Shown piece after piece: positions 1-6,753 of a stretch of 7,027 nt of DNA. Source of the stretch: a bacterium. Its GTDB lineage: Bacteria > SZUA-79 > Acidulodesulfobacterales > Acidulodesulfobacteraceae. Below the pieces are notes generated by a model that ran no database searches, had not been told where the DNA came from, and saw only the letters and a program-made list of their open reading frames with translations. Position 1 is the first letter of the stretch. Every line of letters begins with the position of its first letter. The DNA lies in NCBI GenBank assembly GCA_021784835.1, contig JAJYHI010000033.1:1-7027 (forward strand), read 5' to 3'. The position numbers were made by a program, and so were the translations under genes.

Positions 1-724
1 CGCCAAACTCGACACTCTCATCGCTAAACAAGAACAGTTAATAGAACTGCTCCAGCAAAAACGCAAAGCTCTAATTTCCCATGCTGTAACGAAAGGGTTA
101 AACCCGGATGTACCCATGAAGGATTCCGGTGTGGAGTGGCTGGGAAAGGTGCCGGAGCATTGGAAGAAAAAATATTTAAAGCAAATATTATCTCTTATAA
201 CTCAAAAAACAGACCGTAAATCACATTCAGTAGGCTTGGAAAATATTGAGAGTTGGTCTGGTCGCTTTATTTTCACAGAAACAGAATTTGAAGGAGATGG
301 GGTCACTTTTAGTGCTGGAGATATCTTATTTGGAAAATTGAGACCTTATTTGGCGAAGGTTTATGTTGCTGATAAATCTGGCGAAGCTATTGGAGACTTT
401 CATGTACTTCGTCTAAACAGGGGAACAGATAGCCGTTTTGTGCAGTATCAAATTTTGAATCAAGATTTTATTTCCATAGTTAATGGTTCAACCTTTGGCG
501 CAAAGATGCCAAGAGCTAGCTGGGACTTTTTAGGTAAGATGCCTTTATTAGAACCTCCTCAAGAGGAACAATCAGCCATAGCCTCCTTCCTCGACCGAGA
601 AACCTCAAAAATTGACACTCTTATAGAAAAATCCCGTCGTTCCATAGGACTTATCAAAGAACGCCGAAGTGCGCTGATTTCTGCCGCTGTAACCGGTAAA
701 ATCGACGTTAGGGAGGCTGTATGA
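1..724 (+). CDS. hsdS: Type I restriction-modification specificity subunit HsdS, C-terminal half (5' partial)
   Basis: HsdS recognises the DNA target and holds the HsdM and HsdR subunits together. The reading frame is open from base 2, so the gene enters from the left edge. The ATG at 116 is internal, not a start. The 240 visible residues begin with the central conserved coiled coil (KLDTLIAKQEQLIELLQQKR, then KALISHAVTKGL). Next comes the entry to the second target recognition domain (SGVEWLGKVPEHW), the domain itself with GDILFGKLRPYLAKVY and GAKMPRASWDFLGKMPL, and then the distal coiled coil starting at EEQSAIASFLDRETSKIDTL. The two coiled coils resemble each other, as expected for the two-fold repeat of HsdS. 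The family is usually 400-450 residues, so the first recognition domain is missing. The stop codon overlaps the hsdR start (ATGA), implying translational coupling. The second recognition domain is more AT-rich than its flanks. The target sequence cannot be read from the protein by eye. Confidence 0.95.
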   Translation, partial: AKLDTLIAKQEQLIELLQQKRKALISHAVTKGLNPDVPMKDSGVEWLGKVPEHWKKKYLKQILSLITQKTDRKSHSVGLENIESWSGRFIFTETEFEGDGVTFSAGDILFGKLRPYLAKVYVADKSGEAIGDFHVLRLNRGTDSRFVQYQILNQDFISIVNGSTFGAKMPRASWDFLGKMPLLEPPQEEQSAIASFLDRETSKIDTLIEKSRRSIGLIKERRSALISAAVTGKIDVREAV

Positions 725-3700
725 GCGCTCCTCATCAGGAAATACACTTCGAGTCCGATATCTGTCAACACCTTGAAGCCAACGGCTGGCTTTACTCCCC
801 TAACGACGAAGGGTACGACCGGGAGCTTGCCTTGTTTCCCGAAGATATAATAGCATGGATATCCCAGAGTCAGCCGGAATTATGGGAAAAACTGCAAAAA
901 ACCCGTAACGGAGGAACAAGCCCAATCTTTCTTAAACGTTTGGTCCATGTACTGGATAACGAGGGCAGCCTTGCCGTTCTCCGACACGGCTTCAAAGACG
1001 TATCGAGCGGGCGTATCCAGATGTGCCAGTTCCGACCTGCTCAAACCGTAAATCCTGAAACCTTAGCAAAATACGCTAAGGTCAAGTGCCGCGTTATGCG
1101 TCAGGTTCATTACAGCGTTTCTAACCAGAATTCCATAGACCTTGTGCTTTTCGTGAACGGCATACCGGTAGCTACGGCGGAATTAAAAACAGACTTCACC
1201 CAGTCAGTTAACAATGCTATAAATCAATATAAATACAACCGTCTGCCTAAAGACGCTATAACTAAAAAGGAAGAACCGCTTCTTACTTTCGCGCGCAGAG
1301 CACTTGTCCATTTCGCTGTATCATCCGATGAAGTATATATGACCACGAGGCTAAAAGGCGGGGATACGAAGTTTTTGCCCTTTAACCTCGGCAATAACGG
1401 CGGCGGCGGTAATCCTCCCAACCCAATAAGCGGCTACCGCACCTCATACCTGTGGGAGCGTATCTGGCAGAGAGATGCCTGGCTCGATATTTTAGGCAGG
1501 TTTATTCACCTTGAGAAAGAAGAGAAGAAAGATTCTTTAGGAAAGAAGACTACATCCGAGAAGTTAATATTTCCGCGGTTTCATCAATGGGACGCCGTAA
1601 CCCGCCTAATTGCCGTAGCCAGAGAGGAAAAGGCCGGCTCTAAATACCTAATACAGCACTCGGCGGGGTCGGGAAAGACCAACTCTATATCATGGCTGGC
1701 ACACCAGCTCTCAAACCTTCATTATAGCGAAAACGGAAAAGACGAACGCGTTTTTCATTCGGTTATTGTTATTACGGACAGGAATGTTCTCGACAGCCAG
1801 CTTCAGGATGCCATATACCAGTTCGAGCATAAGCAGGGCGTGGTATGTCGCGTGACTAAGGAGGGAGTAAAATCGGCACAGCTTGTCGAAGCCTTAAAGA
1901 ACGTTGTACCCATTATCGTGGTTACCATACAGACCTTTCCTTTTATTCTTGATAAAATTAGGCAAGAAACGTCCCTTAAAGTGAGGCGCTTTGCCGTCAT
2001 AGCCGACGAAGCACATTCCTCCCAGGCAGGGTCTTTAGCAAAGCTTCTTAAACAGGTTTTGACCTCAGAGCAGATAGAAGAGGGAGAAGAAGTATCTGTC
2101 GAGGATCTTTTGGCCGCGGAAATGGCCTCAAGGCCCCAGCCTTCAAACATAAGTTACTTCGCATTTACCGCTACGCCCAAGCCTAAGACGGTGGAACTTT
2201 TCGGAAGGCGTCCAGACCTCAGCATCCCCGCTTCAATAACTAACAAGCCGGAAGCGTTCCATGTTTATTCCATGAGGCAGGCTATAGAGGAAGGCTTTAT
2301 TCTGGACGTGTTAAAAAACTATATTACTTATAAAATGGCTTTCAAGCTTGCCCATAACGGGAGGGATTACGACGAAGAAACCGTTGACGAAAGCAAGGCC
2401 ATGAAATCCCTTATGAGGTGGGTCCGTCTTCATCCCTATAATATTTCTCAGAAGGTTCAGGTTATAGTCGAGCATTTCAACGCTAATGTTTCGTGGCGGC
2501 TTGGCGGGGAGGCAAAGGCTATGGTGGTTACCTTTTCAAGGAAGGAAGCCGTTCGTTATAAAATTGCGATAGATAAGTATATCCGTAATCATGGCTATGC
2601 AATAGGCACTATCGTTGCATTTTCGGGGGAAGTGAACGATTCTGAAAGCGGCCCCGATTCATTTTCGGAATACAATATGAACCCTAGGCTAAGGGGCAGG
2701 GATATACGGGAAGCATTCGACACGGAAGAATTTTCGGTGCTTCTTGTCGCCAATAAATACCAGACGGGCTTCGACCAGCCCAAGCTTGTCGGTATGTATG
2801 TCGATAAAAAACTCTCAGGCGTGAATGCGGTACAGACCCTTTCCCGGCTAAATAGGGTTTTTCCTGGCAAAGGCCAGACTTTTATTCTGGATTTTGTTAA
2901 TGACCCTGGGGAAATCAGAAATTCTTTCCTGCCGTATTACGATAGGGCGGAACTCTCGGATGTTTCGGACCCGAACATTATTCACGATATGCAGGCAAAG
3001 CTCGATTCCGAAAGGATATATCTGCCTGAAGAGATTGACAATTTTGTAGCCGCTTATTTTAAAAAACAGCAAAAAGACATGCAGGGACGTATCGCTCCTG
3101 CAGTGGAACGTTTCCGCAACAGATGGAAAGAGGCATTAGATGCTAATAACAAGAAAGGGCAGGATGCGCTTGAGATATTTAAAAAGAATTTAGTAGAGTT
3201 CGTTAGGGCTTATGACTTTTTATCTCAAATCATAGACTACGGAGATACCGATATTGAAAAACATTCAATATTTTACAAACACCTTTACCCTTTACTTAAA
3301 GAAGAAAAGCTGAACGAGCCTATAGATTTGTCTTCGGTTACGTTAACTCATTACAGGTTGATAGATAAAGGAAAGAACATTATCAAACTGGAACCGGGAG
3401 AAGAGGGTAAGCTTAAGCCCCTTAAGGATATAGGCAGCGCCGCCGCTCACAATCCGGAACAGGCATTCCTTTCCGAAATAATCTCAAGAATGAACGATTT
3501 ATTTGAAGGTGACCTGACGGAAGCCGACCTTCTTTCATATGCCCAACACGTAAGCGGCAAGATGATGGAAAATCAGACCCTTTCCCAGCAGGCTGCCGCC
3601 AATACAAGGGAACAATTTGCCTCAAGCCCGGATTTTAAGGTCGCCATGAATGACGCCGTGGCGGACGGACTGGAAAATTACCAGGCAATGGCCAAGCAGG

Positions 3701-4341
3701 TTCTAAATAATGAACGCGTAAGGGAAGGTTTCTTTGATATCCTGCTGGATATAGTTTATACCGGGTTTACTAAAAAACGTATAAATATTAATAAAGAAGT
3801 AGCGGAATATGAATCTGGAGAGCTAGTTGCTCAAGCATATTATAGTTCTGTCGTAAAAATTGTTTCTGATAATGAGGTTCATGAATCTGAAAAATATGTT
3901 TCTTATCTTCCGGTATATTCTTTAGAAGCCGCCGCTACGGTTTTCGGAAGAGAAGAGTATGTCGAGGAAAGCGGCTGGATGAAGGCGGATGCCGGTATAA
4001 AGCTAAATAAAGATATGTTTATTGCTAAGGTCGTCGGGCGTTCTATGGAACCGACGATTAAGGATGGAAGTTATTGTATATTTAGGAAGGAACGAGGCGG
4101 CTCCCGCGAAGGATTAGTGGTTTTAGTCGAATCCCGGCAGGTTGCCGACCTGGAAACAAATCAGAGATACACAGTTAAGCGTTATCATAGCGAAAAGGAG
4201 CAATTGCCGGATGGAACATGGCGGCATAAGCAGATTAAATTGTCCCCTGATAATAAAGAATTTAAACCCATAATACTTGAAAACGTGCCGGAGGGCGATT
4301 TCAGAGTAGTTGCCGAGTTTGTGCGAGTTGTTAATTATTAG
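721..4341 (+). CDS. hsdR: Type I restriction endonuclease subunit HsdR with a C-terminal S24 (LexA-like) peptidase domain
   Basis: HsdR is the ATP-driven DNA translocase and nuclease of a type I restriction enzyme. The protein has 1206 residues. The nuclease core has D140 and E154-L-K156 (PD-(D/E)xK pattern). Helicase motifs follow in order: GSGKT 316-320, DEAH 429-432, FTATP 482-486, ANKYQTGFDQPKL near 677-689 and QTLSRLNR 705-712. A usual HsdR C-terminal region ends with VREGFFDILLDIVYTGF near residue 1016, where most family members would stop. An extra region follows. Residues about 1062-1206 match the S24 peptidase fold, with the GRSMEPT motif (Ser1108) and YTVKRY (Lys1153), the expected Ser-Lys dyad. 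No Ala-Gly or Cys-Gly autocleavage site lies at the LexA/UmuD distance before Ser1108. The linker (about 1021-1060) is markedly AT-rich. GGGAGG at 711-716 lies 4 nt before the ATG. All motifs look intact. The role of the S24 domain is unknown; damage-linked control or self-processing is speculation. Confidence 0.95.
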   Translation: MSAPHQEIHFESDICQHLEANGWLYSPNDEGYDRELALFPEDIIAWISQSQPELWEKLQKTRNGGTSPIFLKRLVHVLDNEGSLAVLRHGFKDVSSGRIQMCQFRPAQTVNPETLAKYAKVKCRVMRQVHYSVSNQNSIDLVLFVNGIPVATAELKTDFTQSVNNAINQYKYNRLPKDAITKKEEPLLTFARRALVHFAVSSDEVYMTTRLKGGDTKFLPFNLGNNGGGGNPPNPISGYRTSYLWERIWQRDAWLDILGRFIHLEKEEKKDSLGKKTTSEKLIFPRFHQWDAVTRLIAVAREEKAGSKYLIQHSAGSGKTNSISWLAHQLSNLHYSENGKDERVFHSVIVITDRNVLDSQLQDAIYQFEHKQGVVCRVTKEGVKSAQLVEALKNVVPIIVVTIQTFPFILDKIRQETSLKVRRFAVIADEAHSSQAGSLAKLLKQVLTSEQIEEGEEVSVEDLLAAEMASRPQPSNISYFAFTATPKPKTVELFGRRPDLSIPASITNKPEAFHVYSMRQAIEEGFILDVLKNYITYKMAFKLAHNGRDYDEETVDESKAMKSLMRWVRLHPYNISQKVQVIVEHFNANVSWRLGGEAKAMVVTFSRKEAVRYKIAIDKYIRNHGYAIGTIVAFSGEVNDSESGPDSFSEYNMNPRLRGRDIREAFDTEEFSVLLVANKYQTGFDQPKLVGMYVDKKLSGVNAVQTLSRLNRVFPGKGQTFILDFVNDPGEIRNSFLPYYDRAELSDVSDPNIIHDMQAKLDSERIYLPEEIDNFVAAYFKKQQKDMQGRIAPAVERFRNRWKEALDANNKKGQDALEIFKKNLVEFVRAYDFLSQIIDYGDTDIEKHSIFYKHLYPLLKEEKLNEPIDLSSVTLTHYRLIDKGKNIIKLEPGEEGKLKPLKDIGSAAAHNPEQAFLSEIISRMNDLFEGDLTEADLLSYAQHVSGKMMENQTLSQQAAANTREQFASSPDFKVAMNDAVADGLENYQAMAKQVLNNERVREGFFDILLDIVYTGFTKKRININKEVAEYESGELVAQAYYSSVVKIVSDNEVHESEKYVSYLPVYSLEAAATVFGREEYVEESGWMKADAGIKLNKDMFIAKVVGRSMEPTIKDGSYCIFRKERGGSREGLVVLVESRQVADLETNQRYTVKRYHSEKEQLPDGTWRHKQIKLSPDNKEFKPIILENVPEGDFRVVAEFVRVVNY

Positions 4342-4382
4342 AATATAAGTTTTATTAAGATATAATAATTCATCATGCCTTC

Positions 4383-4401
4383 AAATATCCCTGGGATTTT
4401 T
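4383..4401 (+). terminator. Weak hairpin after hsdR, possible terminator
   Basis: ATCC-CTG-GGAT forms a 4-bp stem with a 3-nt loop. Beyond a T-T mismatch it is flanked by AAA on the left and TTT on the right, and the right arm runs into a short T stretch. It lies about 40 bp after the hsdR stop and before the next promoter, where a terminator would be expected. The stem is short and only partly G/C, so function is doubtful. The rest of 4342-4479 is AT-rich with no convincing gene. Confidence 0.25.
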
Positions 4402-4479
4402 AAGATTGAAATTTTTTGAATAGCTAATTTACACTGCAAGTTTAAAACAATACATATAAGTAATAAAAATTACAAAAGT

Positions 4480-4508
4480 TTGACATTGATTATTTTTTAT
4501 GATATATT
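4480..4508 (+). promoter_or_regulatory. Sigma70-type promoter for the small-gene cassette
   Basis: A perfect -35 box TTGACA (4480-4485) is followed after 17 bp by TATATT (4503-4508), one base from the TATAAT consensus. Transcription should start near 4515, leaving a leader of about 70 nt before the ATG at 4587. It is the clearest promoter in the window and suggests that the cassette is transcribed separately from hsdSR. I see no convincing operator repeat around it. Confidence 0.75.
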
Positions 4509-4570
4509 GCCAAATAATATTAATAAATTATAAATATAAGCATTTGTACATACTTGTGTCAACATTTAAA

Positions 4571-4577
4571 AAAGGAG
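4571..4577 (+). promoter_or_regulatory. Ribosome binding site of gene A
   Basis: AAAGGAG ends 9 nt before the ATG at 4587. This decides the start against the in-frame TTG at 4554, which would place this Shine-Dalgarno sequence inside the coding region and has no good site of its own. Confidence 0.8.
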
Positions 4578-4586
4578 ATTGTAGAG

Positions 4587-5156
4587 ATGGCTGATTATAG
4601 TATAAAAATATCCGGATCTGATTTAAATTTTGAGAGGTCTATTGACATAGCTAAAGTCAATAAAATAATTCAAGTTTGCATGGATAATTTTAAGCCCTTA
4701 TCTCAAGATATTGAAACCAGCAGGCAACCCCTAAAAACTTTTGATGAAGGCAACCCCAAAAATGGAGAGGGGATTACCGGACATCTTTCTCTAAGCATTG
4801 CAGAATACTATCGAAAATTTAATCCAAAAAGGAATCCGGACAAGATATTGATTTTTGCAAACTATGCGATAGAAATTCTTGGGCAAGAAGGGTTCAATCC
4901 AGAAAAATTAAAGGAAATGTTTAGTAAAGTTGGTGAAAAAAATCCTAAAAATTACAGTCGAGATTTTAAATGGACTATTTCTAATGGATGGCTCGATAAG
5001 CATCATGATAGCGAGGAATATTATGTTACCAATTCTGGTAAAAATGTCTTAAATAATAATTTTCCATCTGATTTAATTAAAAAAACAAAACAACATAATG
5101 CTCGTCGTTCTCAGAGAAAGGCTAAACAAGTGCATTCCTTAAGTAAAGAAGAATGA
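4587..5156 (+). CDS. Uncharacterised protein with a probable winged-helix domain (gene A of cassette)
   Basis: I cannot name this 189-residue protein. Residues 4-18 (YSIKISGSDLNFERS) look like a short beta-hairpin, and the IKI...FE.S pattern recurs without gaps at the start of gene B. A linker rich in P, G, N and K (about 47-63) follows. Residues about 68-155 resemble a winged helix: a helix at SIAEYYRKFNP, a longer helix at DKILIFANYAIEIL, a helix at NPEKLKEMFSKV, a likely recognition segment at NYSRDFKWTISNGWLDK, and the strand EYYVTNSGKNVL. The tail (165-189) is very basic (KKTKQHNARRSQRKAK), so nucleic-acid binding is plausible. There is no signal peptide, membrane segment or catalytic motif. 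It is the first gene after a strong promoter and has a good ribosome site. A regulator or sensor for the downstream HEPN protein is possible, but this is inference from domain type and position. Confidence 0.85.
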   Translation: MADYSIKISGSDLNFERSIDIAKVNKIIQVCMDNFKPLSQDIETSRQPLKTFDEGNPKNGEGITGHLSLSIAEYYRKFNPKRNPDKILIFANYAIEILGQEGFNPEKLKEMFSKVGEKNPKNYSRDFKWTISNGWLDKHHDSEEYYVTNSGKNVLNNNFPSDLIKKTKQHNARRSQRKAKQVHSLSKEE

Positions 5157-5185
5157 ATATAGTAAGTATTATTCAGTCAAATCTA

Positions 5186-5209
5186 ACAGTAGAATACTGT
5201 AATGTTTTT
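5186..5209 (+). other. Small hairpin between genes A and B, with a T run
   Basis: ACAGTA-GAA-TACTGT is a perfect 6-bp stem with a 3-nt loop (5186-5200), followed by AATG and five T residues (5205-5209). It lies 30-50 nt after the gene A stop and before the gene B ribosome site. It could be a weak terminator or attenuator lowering expression of the downstream genes. The stem is AT-rich and not strongly stable, so an RNA-processing site or chance are equally possible. Confidence 0.35.
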
Positions 5210-5217
5210 AAATAAAA

Positions 5218-5223
5218 TGGAGG
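5218..5223 (+). promoter_or_regulatory. Ribosome binding site for the ATG at 5232 (original start of gene B)
   Basis: TGGAGG ends 8 nt before the ATG at 5232, an excellent Shine-Dalgarno arrangement. The later ATG at 5313 has no comparable site upstream. This supports 5232 as the ancestral start of gene B even though its frame meets a TAA 19 codons later. Confidence 0.75.
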
Positions 5224-5312
5224 CAAAAATTATGGAAAGTAAAATCAGGATAAAAATAGGACAAATCGAGATTGATTTTGAAGGTAGTTAAAGTTTTCTA
5301 AAAGAAAATTTA

Positions 5313-5735
5313 ATGGAATTTGTTAAGGCAACATCTGAAATTGCAAATTCGAGTCCATTAGCAGGTTCTTTTTCGCTTGCGGGAATGCCAAACAATCCTT
5401 TTGAACAAGATAATCCAGGTAAATTAGTGAGCAAAGTGTCAGGTACTACTAAAGCTTTAGCGGATAAGCTAAGCGTTAAAGATGGCCCTGGGTTGATTAT
5501 TGCCGCCGTAGCACATCTTTTTTTTGTAAAAGGGCAGGAAAAATTTAATCGAAGTGATTTATTAAGAGAGATGAAATCGGCTTCAGGTTATTATAAGCCG
5601 TCTTATGGCGGCGGGAATTTGTCAAAATATTTAGTTACATTAGGAAAGAAAAACCAGTTAATTGAACAATCTAAAGATACATATGTCTTATCAGCTAACG
5701 CAACAAAAGATTTGGAGGCTAAACTTGTTCAGTAA
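5313..5735 (+). CDS. Intact remainder of gene B: uncharacterised protein with a winged-helix-like domain
   Basis: This is the part of gene B an automatic gene caller would report: 140 residues from an ATG that lacks a clear ribosome site. It begins within what should be a helix continuing from the upstream fragment (SFLKENLMEFVKATSEI). A flexible stretch rich in S, P, G and N follows (residues 12-38). Then comes a compact domain (about 58-138): helix GLIIAAVAHLFFVKGQ, helix NRSDLLREMKSA, a G/Y-rich turn (SGYYKPSYGGG), a likely recognition helix LSKYLVTLGKKNQL, and strand KDTYVLSANATKDL. The layout matches the C-terminal domain of gene A and the N-terminal part of gene C, so nucleic-acid or protein binding is the likely role. 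No catalytic motif is visible. Its end overlaps the gene C start by 11 bp, indicating coupled translation. I do not recognise a named family. Confidence 0.7.
   Translation: MEFVKATSEIANSSPLAGSFSLAGMPNNPFEQDNPGKLVSKVSGTTKALADKLSVKDGPGLIIAAVAHLFFVKGQEKFNRSDLLREMKSASGYYKPSYGGGNLSKYLVTLGKKNQLIEQSKDTYVLSANATKDLEAKLVQ
5714..5718 (+). promoter_or_regulatory. Ribosome binding site deciding a TTG start for gene C
   Basis: GGAGG lies 6 nt before the TTG at 5725, inside the end of gene B. The upstream in-frame ATG at 5662 has no such site and would overlap gene B by 74 bp. GTG at 5740 would be too far away (21 nt). TTG at 5725 is therefore the best start. Confidence 0.7.
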
Positions 5736-6456
5736 AGATGTGTTGCATGAATATATTAATAATCCAGATCTTACCAAGAAAGATACAGTCTTTTTAATTT
5801 TATACTGTGAAGCCGATACTCCAAAAAGTATTGCAGAGATAAAAAAGATCGGGAAAGGAGCAGGACTGAGTGAAATTGAAAAATGGAATATTGCCGATAT
5901 ACTGGGGAAGGCTAAAGGTTTATCGTGTAAGATTAAAGGCGGTTGGGTTCTGACTAAAAAGGGAAAAGAATACGTCTCAAATCTTGTGGGAATAAAAAAT
6001 AAACGTCCTGCTTTGAAAAGTGCTGCCGATGATCTACGGGCACTAATTGAAAAATTTCAAAACACGGATGCTCGACTATTCTTAGAAGAAGCTCTTTCAT
6101 GTTTTGAGGTAGGCAGTTATCGAGCTACTGTGGTATTTTCATGGGCTGGGGCAATACATATTTTATACAAATTTATTATTGATAATAAGCTTACTGATTT
6201 TAATATAGAGGCCAATAGACGGGATTCCCGATGGAAAGATGTAAAGGTTATAGATGACTTGAGCAGAATGAAAGAGTCGGATTTTTTAAATATTTTATCT
6301 ACTCTTTCTATTATAGGAAAAGATTTAAAAAAAGAATTAGAGGTTTGTCTAGGTTTAAGAAATAGCTGCGGTCATCCTAATTCCTTAAAAATTGGAGAGA
6401 ATCGTGCAGCGGCTCATCTTGAAACATTAATAAACAATATTTATTCAAAATTTTAG
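5725..6456 (+). CDS. HEPN-type domain protein with an N-terminal winged-helix-like part, probable RNase effector (gene C)
   Basis: The protein has 243 residues from the TTG start. Residues about 18-88 look like a winged helix (KKDTVFLILYCEA, then SIAEIKKIGKGAGL, IADILGKAKGL, and the strand GWVLTKKGKEYV). The C-terminal part (about 112-243) is all-helical and starts with DARLFLEEALSCFEVGSYRATVVFSW, typical of HEPN bundles. Near the end lies LGLRNSCGHPNSL, giving Arg212-Asn213-x3-His217, the R-x4-H (RN...H) motif. In active HEPN proteins this arrangement forms a metal-independent RNase site in a dimer. HEPN proteins are common toxins and abortive-infection effectors, so this is the most likely effector of the cassette. 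The winged-helix part may place or control it together with A and B. There is no signal peptide or membrane segment. The domain call rests on pattern reading; RNase activity and target are inferred. A non-enzymatic HEPN role is the main alternative. Confidence 0.85.
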   Translation: MFSKDVLHEYINNPDLTKKDTVFLILYCEADTPKSIAEIKKIGKGAGLSEIEKWNIADILGKAKGLSCKIKGGWVLTKKGKEYVSNLVGIKNKRPALKSAADDLRALIEKFQNTDARLFLEEALSCFEVGSYRATVVFSWAGAIHILYKFIIDNKLTDFNIEANRRDSRWKDVKVIDDLSRMKESDFLNILSTLSIIGKDLKKELEVCLGLRNSCGHPNSLKIGENRAAAHLETLINNIYSKF

Positions 6457-6512
6457 ATTATAGCAGATTATTTTTTTTGTTATTTTATAACATATAAAAA
6501 TTGAGGTAAATT

Positions 6513-6728
6513 ATGTCATTTTCAAAAAAAACCAAGGAAGATGCATTTAATAGTGCGGATGGCCATTGTGAACGATGCGGTAAAAAATTATCTTTTGGAA
6601 ACAATGGAAGAGAGGGGTGGGGCAAATGGGAGGCGCATCATAAAAACAGCAATGGAGGAGATATTCTTTCTAATTGCGAAATTCTTTGTTTTGACTGCCA
6701 TGTGAAAACAAGAAATTTTGGTAGATAA
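6513..6728 (+). CDS. Small HNH endonuclease-like protein
   Basis: This 71-residue protein is almost entirely an HNH (beta-beta-alpha-metal) nuclease domain. Two Cys pairs, C19-x2-C22 and C59-x2-C62, form a structural zinc site. The catalytic elements are His42-His43 in WEAHHKN, Asn54 in LSNCEIL and His63 after the second Cys pair. The GGD turn at 48-50 fits the family. HNH proteins cut DNA and occur in restriction enzymes, homing endonucleases, colicins and phage packaging. Stand-alone ones of this size are common and often uncharacterised. The ATG has GAGG at 6503-6506, 6 nt upstream. It follows gene C by 56 AT-rich bp without a clear promoter or terminator, so it may share the cassette transcript. 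Whether it belongs to the A-B-C system or is a separate mobile gene cannot be told here. Confidence 0.88.
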   Translation: MSFSKKTKEDAFNSADGHCERCGKKLSFGNNGREGWGKWEAHHKNSNGGDILSNCEILCFDCHVKTRNFGR

Positions 6729-6753
6729 GATATAATTAAGAATTTTGCGTGAC

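Larger units (their letters stand above)
5232..5735 (+). pseudogene. Gene B: full-length frame interrupted by an in-frame TAA at codon 20
   Basis: From the ATG at 5232 the frame gives 19 residues (MESKIRIKIGQIEIDFEGS), then TAA at 5289-5291. It continues without any shift into SFLKENLMEFVKATSEI and the 140-residue open frame from 5313. The upstream part carries the same IKI...FE.S motif as the start of gene A and has the strong ribosome site. The whole was therefore once a protein of about 167 residues. A single substitution such as GAA to TAA would explain the break. Readings are: a recent nonsense mutation, a sequencing or assembly error, stop-codon readthrough, or restart at 5313. No frameshift is needed and the rest looks undamaged, so the event is recent or the downstream part is still used. 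Confidence 0.7.

Noticed and set aside
116..118. ATG at 116 as the start of hsdS
   Set aside because: The same frame is open to the left edge and encodes the conserved central HsdS coiled coil upstream, so this Met is internal.
1803..3625. Several minus-strand open frames inside hsdR
   Set aside because: They are shadows of the hsdR reading frame, with no ribosome sites or recognisable protein features.
4375..4419. 14-codon frame (MPSNIPGIFKIEIF) after hsdR
   Set aside because: No ribosome site, very short, and it overlaps the AT-rich hairpin region; most likely chance.
4515..4522. TAATATTA palindrome at the predicted transcription start as an operator
   Set aside because: Eight AT-only bases in a very AT-rich stretch; arises easily by chance and has no second copy nearby.
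4554..4556. TTG at 4554 as the start of gene A
   Set aside because: It has no ribosome site, and the AAAGGAG for the ATG at 4587 would then lie inside the gene.
5662..5664. ATG at 5662 as the start of gene C
   Set aside because: It lacks a ribosome site and would overlap gene B by 74 bp; TTG 5725 has GGAGG 6 nt upstream.
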